Source of the DNA: Thermoplasmata archaeon
GTDB lineage: Archaea; Thermoplasmatota; Thermoplasmata; Lutacidiplasmatales; UBA184
Reading direction: 5' to 3'
Length of the DNA: 7,494 nt
Assembly: GCA_022750355.1 (NCBI GenBank)
Contig: JAKIVW010000086.1
Coordinates: 1-7,494 of the forward strand
The translations under genes were made by a program, and so were the position numbers. Below are positions 1-4,803 of this stretch, one piece after another (within the stretch, counting starts at the first letter, position 1; each line of letters begins with the position of its first letter). A model generated the notes under the pieces. It did not search any database and was not told the DNA's origin. It worked only from the letters and a program-made list of their open reading frames with translations.

Positions 1-583
1 GATCGTCGTCCACCCAGCGCGACTTCGGGCGTTCGACCGCCACCGCGATCGGGGCCGCGAGGACCGCAAGTCCGAGGGAGTCCAGGACCGGCCACCGCCC
101 CACGAGGGCAAGGCCGGCGAAGGCGAGGCCCGCATACGCCACGATCGGCACGCCCCACAGGGCGGCCCGTCGGAACTCGGCGACCCGCATCTCGCCCGCG
201 AGCGGGTCGACCAGGGCGGTGCCCAGGACCACCGCCGCCGCGATCGGCACGGGGAACAGCAGCACCGCGAGGACGATCGCGACCGCGAAGAACGCGAAGC
301 TCGCGACCCGGCGCTGTTCGTACGGACGGATGGTGGGGAGTTCGAGACCAGCCAAGTGCCGAAGGGCCTCGAGGCCGAGCACCAGGGCGAGCGCCGCGAT
401 GAGCACCTCCTCCTTCGGGGCGACGATGAAAAATCCGTCCGGGATGAGGTAGTAGAGGAGCACGGCCGCGCAGAGCCCATGGAGCACCCGTCTCCAGACC
501 CGATCCCCGAGTTCGACGTCCCCGCCCAGGCGCATCCCGAGCCAAGCTCGGAACCGACCTCTCCTGTGCAATCGGAGGGTCAT
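1..583 (-). CDS. Multi-span membrane protein, dolichol kinase/CTP-transferase-like (partial)
   Basis: Reading the minus strand from the ATG at 583-581 gives 194 uninterrupted codons that run off the left edge, so the C-terminus is missing. After a basic N-terminus (residues 1-33, many Arg) come hydrophobic segments at about 36-54, 60-78, 96-112, 114-128, 142-162 and 166-183, indicating an integral membrane protein. Visible motifs are RPYEQRR (86-92), ALVDPLAGEMR (123-133) and VER followed by WVDDD (183-194). The overall pattern (Arg/His before the first helix, an acidic DP/GE signature after a central helix, a late acidic ER...DD) recalls SEC59/DGK1/VTE5-type polyprenol or dolichol kinases, which phosphorylate lipids with CTP. 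The usual KSxEG-type motif is not seen. Family assignment is tentative inference; the coding call is much firmer. A downstream ATG at 535-533 is an alternative start, and the frame stays open upstream of 583. It is divergent from purE. No Shine-Dalgarno is evident. Confidence 0.62.
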   Translation of the reverse strand, partial: MTLRLHRRGRFRAWLGMRLGGDVELGDRVWRRVLHGLCAAVLLYYLIPDGFFIVAPKEEVLIAALALVLGLEALRHLAGLELPTIRPYEQRRVASFAFFAVAIVLAVLLFPVPIAAAVVLGTALVDPLAGEMRVAEFRRAALWGVPIVAYAGLAFAGLALVGRWPVLDSLGLAVLAAPIAVAVERPKSRWVDDD

Positions 584-822
584 CGGAGGCGACGGGCGGG
601 GCGGCCTATGAGCTTGGGGGGAGAGTTCCGCCTCCGCGAGACCGGGCCTCGAGCGTCCTTCGTCCGACCGCTCGCCGTCTTCCGACTCGCTCGGTGCGCG
701 GCCCGCCTCGGTTCGGTCACGGCACGGTTCGAGTCTTCCCACGCCCCCGATTCGGAGGGCGAGGGGCCCCCGCGCGCCACCGCCCCGGCAACGGTTTTCC
801 CTCCACGACGCTCCGGTCGGTC
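584..822. promoter_or_regulatory. Divergent intergenic region with weak promoter candidates
   Basis: This 239-nt stretch separates the divergent membrane-protein gene and purE. It contains open frames, but they are Arg/Pro/Gly-rich and look like GC-driven noise. Two weak AT-richer spots sit where an archaeal TATA box would be for leaderless transcripts. One is TTTT at 795-798, centred about 26 nt before the purE GTG. The other is CTCATAGG on the minus strand (612-605), centred about 26 nt before the minus-strand ATG at 583. Neither matches a strong TATA consensus, so they are placed by spacing more than by sequence. No Shine-Dalgarno precedes either start, which is consistent with leaderless mRNAs. 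Confidence 0.3.
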
Positions 823-1284
823 GTGAAAGTTACGGTCCTGGTCGGGAGCAAGTCGGACCTCGAGGCGGCCGAAAAGGTCCGGGCCCGGCTCACCGAATTT
901 GAGATCCCGTGCGAGGTCCACGTCGCCTCCGCGCATCGGAATCCGGAGAAGGTCGACCGGCTCGTGGCCGACCCGGCCACGGAGGTGTTCATCGCCATGG
1001 CGGGGCTCTCCGCCGCGCTCCCCGGAGTCGTCGCCGCCCGCACGCTGCGCCCGGTGATCGGGGTCCCCCTCAATCGCGGGCTGGGCCTCGATAGTCTCCT
1101 CTCGGTCGTCCAGATGCCGCCCGGAATTCCGGTGGCCGCCGTGGGCTTGGACGCCAGCGAGAACGCGGCCCTGCTGGCGACCGCCATCCTCGCGCTCAAG
1201 CATCCGGAACTGGAAGCCCGCATCACGGCGTACCGGGCGAAGTGGAAGGAAGAGCCCGACGTGAAGGCGGAGCGGCCGGCGTGA
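823..1284 (+). CDS. purE: PurE, 5-(carboxyamino)imidazole ribonucleotide mutase / AIR carboxylase
   Basis: This 153-residue protein spans the normal length of a PurE domain. PurE forms carboxyaminoimidazole ribonucleotide (CAIR) in de novo purine synthesis, from N5-CAIR in class I enzymes or from AIR plus CO2 in class II. Visible motifs are VLVGSKSDLE (5-14, phosphate-binding N-terminus), SAHRNPE (36-42, containing the catalytic-type His38), AGLSAALPGVVAA (60-72), PVIGVPL (77-83), and QMPPGIPVAAVG (97-108) followed by ENAALLA. The position usually occupied by His in the AGGAAHLPG motif is Ala65, a departure from the textbook class I pattern. The GTG at 823 is chosen because it starts exactly at the conserved beta strand; the 43 in-frame codons upstream, back to ATG 694, encode Arg/Pro-rich sequence with no PurE similarity. 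No Shine-Dalgarno is visible. The stop overlaps the guaAb start as GTGA, implying translational coupling. No purK is in the window. Confidence 0.93.
   Translation: MKVTVLVGSKSDLEAAEKVRARLTEFEIPCEVHVASAHRNPEKVDRLVADPATEVFIAMAGLSAALPGVVAARTLRPVIGVPLNRGLGLDSLLSVVQMPPGIPVAAVGLDASENAALLATAILALKHPELEARITAYRAKWKEEPDVKAERPA
1269..1272 (+). promoter_or_regulatory. Shine-Dalgarno GGAG for guaAb
   Basis: GGAG ends 8 nt before the GTG at 1281 and lies inside the end of purE. It supports choosing the GTG at 1281 over the in-frame ATG at 1242, which would add 13 basic residues inside purE. Confidence 0.5.
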
Positions 1285-2228
1285 ACGACCCCGCCCAGTT
1301 CGTCGCAGACGCGCTCGTTCGCCTCCGCGCGGAGGTCCCGGGCAAAGCCATCGTCGCCGCGTCGGGAGGGATCGACAGCACCGTCGCGGCCCTGCTGACC
1401 GAGCGGGCGCTGGGCGAGCGCGCGCGGGCGATCTTCGTCGACACCGGTCTCCTCCGGGAAAAGGAGGTGGACCGGGTCAGTGATCTGTTTCGGCAGGCCG
1501 GCCTTCGGTTTGAGGTGGTCACGGCGGCCGATCGGTTCTTCGCGACCCTCGAGGGAGTGGGCGACCCCGAAGAAAAACGTCGACGGATCGGCGCCGCCTT
1601 CATCCGCCTCTTCGAGGCGGAAGCCGAGCGGTTCGGCACCGACCGTCTCGTCCAGGGCACCATCGCGCCCGATTGGATCGAAAGCGGGGGCGCCCTCCGG
1701 GACACGATCAAGACCCATCACAATGTAGGCGGGGTACCCGCCGACAGCAAACTGCGTCTCGTGGAGCCGCTCCGAGATCTCTACAAGGACGAGGTTCGCG
1801 CGGTCGCCCGGGAACTGGGGATCCCGTCTCCCGACCGTCAACCGTTCCCCGGACCGGGCCTGGCGGTTCGGGTCGCGGGCCCGGTCACTCCCGATCGGAT
1901 CCGTCGGGTACGCGTGGCCAATGCGGTCGTCGAGGAAGAGATCGACCGAGCGGTCGCTGAACGTGCGATGCGACCTCCCTGGCAGTACTTCGCCGTCCTA
2001 CTCCCGGGGTTGACCGTCGGGGTCCAAGGGGACAACCGCGTGCACGGCGAAGCGGTGAGCGTCCGTGTGGTCGACTCGGTCGACGCGATGACGGCCACCG
2101 CGGCCGAACTACCGCGACCCGTCGCCCAGCGGATCGCCGAGCGGATCACGAGGTCCCTGCACGGCGAGGTCGTGCGCGTCCTCTACGATGTCACCGATAA
2201 GCCGCCCGCGACCATCGAGTGGGAGTGA
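1281..2228 (+). CDS. guaAb: GMP synthase subunit B (ATP pyrophosphatase)
   Basis: This 315-residue protein matches the length of archaeal stand-alone GMP synthase ATPase subunits. It activates XMP with ATP (releasing pyrophosphate) and aminates it to GMP in the cytoplasm, using ammonia from a separate glutamine amidotransferase subunit. The PP-loop SGGIDS is at 28-33, FVDTGLLR at 52-59, QGTIAPDWIES at 125-135, and THHNVGG near 145-151. RQPFPGPGLAVR (186-197) opens the C-terminal XMP-binding/dimerisation domain, and the protein ends in the characteristic DKPPATIEWE. No glutaminase domain is fused at the N-terminus; the partner GuaAa is not in this window and must be elsewhere. The GTG start overlaps the purE stop in a GTGA tetranucleotide with GGAG 8 nt upstream. 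The pairing of purE and guaAb suggests a purine operon. No motif appears broken. Confidence 0.96.
   Translation: MNDPAQFVADALVRLRAEVPGKAIVAASGGIDSTVAALLTERALGERARAIFVDTGLLREKEVDRVSDLFRQAGLRFEVVTAADRFFATLEGVGDPEEKRRRIGAAFIRLFEAEAERFGTDRLVQGTIAPDWIESGGALRDTIKTHHNVGGVPADSKLRLVEPLRDLYKDEVRAVARELGIPSPDRQPFPGPGLAVRVAGPVTPDRIRRVRVANAVVEEEIDRAVAERAMRPPWQYFAVLLPGLTVGVQGDNRVHGEAVSVRVVDSVDAMTATAAELPRPVAQRIAERITRSLHGEVVRVLYDVTDKPPATIEWE
2222..2225 (+). promoter_or_regulatory. Shine-Dalgarno GGAG for the ribbon-helix-helix-like gene
   Basis: GGAG (inside GGGAGTGA) lies 5 nt before the ATG at 2231 and overlaps the guaAb stop codon. It favours the ATG at 2231 over the overlapping GTGs at 2219 and 2225, though GTG 2225 would reproduce the GTGA overlap seen between purE and guaAb. 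Confidence 0.45.
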
Positions 2229-2230
2229 CG

Positions 2231-2506
2231 ATGGCTCCGATGGAGGAGTCCGGCGGCCGGGAGGCGGGGCCGCCCTCGTCGACCGCGCACTCCGGGCCGG
2301 ACGCGATCCGGATCGTTCGCCTCCCCGAGGAGATCGTGCGAGCGCTCGAGCTGCGGATGAAAGGCTCCTCGTTCGAGTCGGTCGATCAGCTGGTCGCGTT
2401 CATCCTGGGCCGTCTCCTCGACCACGCCCCGGGCGACACGGCCTTTAGCGAGGAGGACGAGCGCCTCCTCAAGGAGCGTCTCCGCTCGCTCGGCTACATC
2501 GACTGA
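2231..2506 (+). CDS. Small ribbon-helix-helix-like protein
   Basis: This 91-residue protein begins 2 nt after the guaAb stop, so it is probably co-translated with the purine genes. Residues 1-24 are Gly/Pro/Ser-rich and look disordered. Residues 25-64 read as a strand (IRIVRLP, 26-32) followed by two helices (EEIVRALELRMK and SVDQLVAFILGRLL), the layout of a CopG/Arc-type ribbon-helix-helix DNA-binding fold. The C-terminal segment SEEDERLLKERLRSLGYID (73-91) is an amphipathic helix plus a short GY tail. From memory, similar tails occur in small CopG-like proteins and at the C-termini of some sulfatases. No enzyme motif is present. It might be an autoregulator of the cluster or a dimerisation module; the sequence alone does not decide. 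Coding is well supported by composition, by tight spacing and by a plausible Shine-Dalgarno. Confidence 0.8.
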   Translation: MAPMEESGGREAGPPSSTAHSGPDAIRIVRLPEEIVRALELRMKGSSFESVDQLVAFILGRLLDHAPGDTAFSEEDERLLKERLRSLGYID

Positions 2507-2548
2507 CCTCCGCGTCAACGCTATGGCCCGTCCTCGGGTGTTCGAGAC

Positions 2549-2821
2549 GTGTTGAGCTGTCCGTTCTGCGGCCGACCCGAGACCGCCCGTCTCGACATCG
2601 AAGGACACCGATTCCTCGTGTTCGAGTGCCAATTCACTCCCGAGGTGGAGCCGACCCTCACCGACCTCGAGATCCAGGAGGGAATGTCCGGACGGTTCGG
2701 CGCGGATGGGGCGGGCTACTTCCGCAAGACGTGCGACACGTTGCACGTCTACGTCGCGAAGGGGGAGGGGGCTCGCATCCTGACCGCCCCTCGCGGTGCA
2801 AGACCCGGATCGACGCCCTGA
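2549..2821 (+). CDS. Small conserved-looking CPFC cysteine protein, function unknown
   Basis: This 90-residue protein starts at GTG 2549, with a weak GGGTG Shine-Dalgarno 8 nt upstream. The N-terminus is a zinc-ribbon-like knuckle, CPFC at 4-7, with further cysteines at 27 (FECQF) and 62 (RKTCDTLH) and His at 20 and 66. Four Cys with nearby His could bind zinc, though only the first pair has classical CxxC spacing. The middle (EVEPTLTDLEIQEGM, 32-46) is acidic and helical, and GAGYFRKTCDTLHVYV (54-69) looks like a folded core strand. I recall similar short proteins annotated as hypothetical in archaea but cannot name a family. The 42-nt gap after the ribbon-helix-helix gene allows it to be the last gene of the purine operon; the next gene has its own promoter candidate. 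Confidence 0.75.
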   Translation: MLSCPFCGRPETARLDIEGHRFLVFECQFTPEVEPTLTDLEIQEGMSGRFGADGAGYFRKTCDTLHVYVAKGEGARILTAPRGARPGSTP

Positions 2822-2840
2822 GACCGTGCGCCACGCGACG

Positions 2841-2850
2841 AAGATATAGT
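2841..2850 (+). promoter_or_regulatory. TATA-like box upstream of the iron-sulfur flavoprotein gene
   Basis: AAGATATAGT is the clearest AT-rich island in the 76-nt gap 2822-2897. An archaeal TATA box here would place initiation about 25 nt downstream, near 2870-2873, leaving a leader of roughly 25 nt before ATG 2898. No clear Shine-Dalgarno lies in that leader. This is a spacing-based inference. Confidence 0.4.
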
Positions 2851-2897
2851 GACGCCCCGAGTGAGTTCTCCCGTCGCACAGACCCGGACACTGCACG

Positions 2898-4331
2898 ATG
2901 GGTGAGTCTCGTTACAACCGGACCCCGATTCCGGAGGAGACCAAGGACGAGCGAGCGGAGACGTTCGGGGAGATCCTCCACGCCTACACCAAGGAAAAGG
3001 CGATCCTGGAGGCCCAACGGTGTCTCCAGTGCCAGATGCCGTTCTGCGTGCAGGCGTGCCCGATCACGCAGGACTGTCGCGGGTACATCACGCTCATCGC
3101 GCAGGACAAGTTCGACGAGGCGGCCGTCCTCACGCTCCGGGACAACCCGCTCTCCACCGTCCTCTGCAAGACGTGCTACCACTACTGCGAGGAGGACTGC
3201 GTGATGGGGGCGAAGGGGGTCCCGATCGCCATCCGTCACCTGAAGCGCGCCGCGCTCGAGCACGGGAACTCGAATCTCCTCTACGTCCCGAGCGCGCCGC
3301 GGAGCGAGCGGATCGCGGTGATCGGCGGGGGTCCGGCCGGCCTGATGGCCGCGTGGGAGCTCGCCGTCCGGGGGTACTCGATCACCGTCTTCGAGGAGCA
3401 GGCGTTCCTCGGGGGCCAGGTCGACACGATCCCCAAGTACCACCTCGCGGGCGACGAACTCGACATCGACCTGGCCCGATTCAAGAACCTCGATGTATCG
3501 TTCCGGCTCTCGATGAAGGCCGGAGCTGACTTCACGCCCGAGAGCCTCCTGAAGGACGGGTACCTCGCCGTCTACGTGGCCATCGGGGCCTCGGACCCTC
3601 GGGCGATGGGGATTCCCGGCGAGCACCTGCCCGGCGTATTTTCCGCCATCCAGTTCCTGCTCGCGGTCAACAAAGGACCCGACGGGCTCCTCGGAAGGAA
3701 GGGACGCAAGGTCGTGGTGGTCGGCGGGGGTGACGTCGCGATGGATGCGGCCCGCTCGGCCGTGCGAATGGACGAGGCGGGTGAGGTCACCGTGGTCTAC
3801 CGGAAGACGAACGACGACATGCCCGCGGACGACGAAGAGGTCGGCGGTGGGGAGATCGAGGGGGTCCACTTTCTGTTCGAACGGGCACCGACGCAGATCC
3901 TCGGGATCGCTCAGGTGACCGGGATCGTCGTCCAGTCGATGACCGCGGGTCCCCCCGACCCTACCGGCCGGCCCACTTCGGTCCCGGTGCCCGGGTCGGA
4001 GGTAACGATCGCCTGCGACACCGTCATTGTCGCCGTGGGGGAGAAGGCGGACCTTTCCGGCCTGCCCTCCGAGTTGAATCTCTCCGTCGCGGCCCACCCG
4101 TGGCCCCAAGGGGTGAAACCGGACTGGATGACCGACGTCGAAGGCGTCTTCGCCTCCGGGGGAAAATCGGTGGTGTACGCCATGTCGGCGGGGAGCGCGG
4201 CCGCCAACGCCATCGACGCGTACATCTCTAAGAAGAAAGGTCGACCCCCTACCCGACGCCCGGACGCGTTCGGTTCCCCCGATCCCCCGACCCTGCCGGT
4301 GGGATACGGCGGCCCGAGCTGGCACATTTAG
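2898..4331 (+). CDS. GltD/NfnB/SudA-like iron-sulfur FAD/NAD(P)H oxidoreductase
   Basis: The 477-residue length is typical of glutamate synthase small subunits and of archaeal NfnB/sulfide dehydrogenase SudA-type proteins. The N-terminal iron-sulfur domain has Cys42, 45, 50 and 54 (RCLQCQMPFCVQACP) and a second group Cys93, 97 and 101 (CYHYCEEDC), with extra cysteines at 60 and 90. The FAD-binding GGGPAG loop is at 143-148, the ATG-like YVAIGA motif follows near 236, and the NADPH-binding VVGGGDVAMDAA starts near 274. After that comes the GltD-type VYRKTNDDMPADDEEV. The last FAD motif reads GVFASGGKSVV where GltD-type proteins normally have a GD; the Asp is Gly and the following loop looks short. 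The enzyme should pass electrons between NAD(P)H and ferredoxin or a partner subunit. No gltB or nfnA lies next to it, so the partner is unknown and I give no symbol. The tail after residue 445 is Pro-rich and ends GYGGPSWHI. Confidence 0.9.
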   Translation: MGESRYNRTPIPEETKDERAETFGEILHAYTKEKAILEAQRCLQCQMPFCVQACPITQDCRGYITLIAQDKFDEAAVLTLRDNPLSTVLCKTCYHYCEEDCVMGAKGVPIAIRHLKRAALEHGNSNLLYVPSAPRSERIAVIGGGPAGLMAAWELAVRGYSITVFEEQAFLGGQVDTIPKYHLAGDELDIDLARFKNLDVSFRLSMKAGADFTPESLLKDGYLAVYVAIGASDPRAMGIPGEHLPGVFSAIQFLLAVNKGPDGLLGRKGRKVVVVGGGDVAMDAARSAVRMDEAGEVTVVYRKTNDDMPADDEEVGGGEIEGVHFLFERAPTQILGIAQVTGIVVQSMTAGPPDPTGRPTSVPVPGSEVTIACDTVIVAVGEKADLSGLPSELNLSVAAHPWPQGVKPDWMTDVEGVFASGGKSVVYAMSAGSAAANAIDAYISKKKGRPPTRRPDAFGSPDPPTLPVGYGGPSWHI

Positions 4332-4474
4332 CGAGGAGAGCGGAGATACCCTCGGGGGAGTCGCGGGCCTCGGAGGGGCGAGCGAATCACCCTCGTAGGA
4401 CGGGGACGGGATTCCGGGGGGGCTCGAATCCTCCGAGGGGGAGAGATTTATCGCGGGTTGGATTGCCCGACTCG
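4332..4474 (+). promoter_or_regulatory. Intergenic region with competing G/C-rich inverted repeats
   Basis: No gene is evident in these 143 nt. The 3' arm CCTCCGAGGG (4430-4439) is complementary to three upstream arms. CCTCGGAGG (4368-4376) gives a perfect 9-bp stem with 4430-4438. CCCTCGG (4349-4355) gives 7 bp with 4433-4439. CCCTCG (4390-4395) gives 6 bp with 4434-4439. The pairings are mutually exclusive. A short GGGGG-loop-CCTCC arm (4418-4434) adds a fourth alternative. There is no T-run, so a classical archaeal terminator is not shown, although the element may structure the 3' end of the flavoprotein transcript. The downstream end carries the promoter candidate for the next gene. Confidence 0.4.
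4446..4451 (+). promoter_or_regulatory. TATA-like box for a leaderless transcript
   Basis: ATTTAT stands out in very G/C-rich sequence and is centred about 26.5 nt before ATG 4475. That is the spacing expected if transcription starts at or beside the start codon. No Shine-Dalgarno is present between the box and the ATG, consistent with leaderless translation. Confidence 0.5.
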
Positions 4475-4672
4475 ATGGTCGAGTTCCCTTCCCAGCCCGT
4501 CCCGTGCTGTGCGAACTGCGTACCGGCCCATCGAGCCGACTGGGAGATCCGGCCCAACCCGTTCCTTTTCTCCGGAGGGGCCGACATCCCGTGTGCCTTT
4601 TGTGGCGCCCCGCAACCCGTATCGATCTTGACGGTGGCGTGCCCCGTCGGGGCCGGCGACCGCGCCAACTAG
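4475..4672 (+). CDS. Small four-cysteine zinc-ribbon-like protein
   Basis: From ATG 4475 the protein has 65 residues. Two CxxC knuckles, Cys12-Ala-Asn-Cys15 and Cys40-Ala-Phe-Cys43, are separated by 24 residues, the classical layout of a four-Cys zinc ribbon. Cys11 and Cys56 are additional. The intervening segment contains an aromatic and polar stretch (DWEIRPNPFLF, 22-32). No enzymatic motif, signal peptide or membrane segment is visible, so a cytoplasmic nucleic-acid- or protein-binding role is possible but unproven. The ATG is preferred over the in-frame TTG at 4463 because a TATA-like box sits 26.5 nt upstream and there is no Shine-Dalgarno. An overlapping minus-strand frame (4387-4668) is considered a shadow because it lacks comparable motif structure. 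Confidence 0.7.
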   Translation: MVEFPSQPVPCCANCVPAHRADWEIRPNPFLFSGGADIPCAFCGAPQPVSILTVACPVGAGDRAN

Positions 4673-4750
4673 GGTCCCCTACGGCGGGAACGCACTCGGC
4701 CACCCCCGCCCCGGCCGGTGCGAGACCCCGCCAAAGCCAATGTACGAGCC

Positions 4751-4767
4751 CCGCCGTTGCTCGGCGG
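4751..4767 (+). repeat. Small G/C hairpin upstream of the surface-protein gene
   Basis: CCGCCG (4751-4756) and CGGCGG (4762-4767) form a perfect 6-bp stem around a TTGCT loop. It lies in the 131-nt gap 4673-4803, which otherwise shows no gene and no clear TATA box. There is no T-run after it. It might be part of the leader of the surface-protein transcript or chance in G/C-rich DNA. Confidence 0.3.
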
Positions 4768-4792
4768 TCCGGAATCGCGCGAAGGTCGATAG

Positions 4793-4796
4793 GGAG
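4793..4796 (+). promoter_or_regulatory. Shine-Dalgarno-like GGAG pointing to a CTG start
   Basis: GGAG within AGGGAGTGGGG ends 7 nt before the in-frame CTG at 4804. It decides the proposed start of the following gene, since no ATG, GTG or TTG in that frame lies between 4642 and the hydrophobic core of the signal peptide. Confidence 0.4.
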
Positions 4797-4803
4797 TGGG
4801 GCA

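Noticed and set aside
694..822. N-terminal extension of PurE from ATG 694.
   Set aside because: The 43 extra residues are Arg/Pro/Gly-rich, unlike any PurE, and the conserved fold begins exactly at GTG 823.
219..826. Two overlapping plus-strand frames (219-452 and 356-826).
   Set aside because: They lie opposite the hydrophobic membrane-protein frame and the divergent intergenic region, and encode Arg/Ser/Ala- or Pro/Glu-rich sequence without recognisable features.
717..1841. Minus-strand open frame of 374 codons opposite purE and guaAb.
   Set aside because: It is a shadow of two well-identified genes, with no motif and low-complexity composition.
4396..4442. tRNA-like T-arm: GGGGG, CTCGAAT loop and CCTCC, followed by GAGGGGG.
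   Set aside because: Loop position 54 is C instead of the near-universal T, no matching 5' acceptor strand or anticodon arm was found at class I or class II tRNA distances, and the minus strand gives no better fold. It could be a decayed fragment, but this is not supportable.
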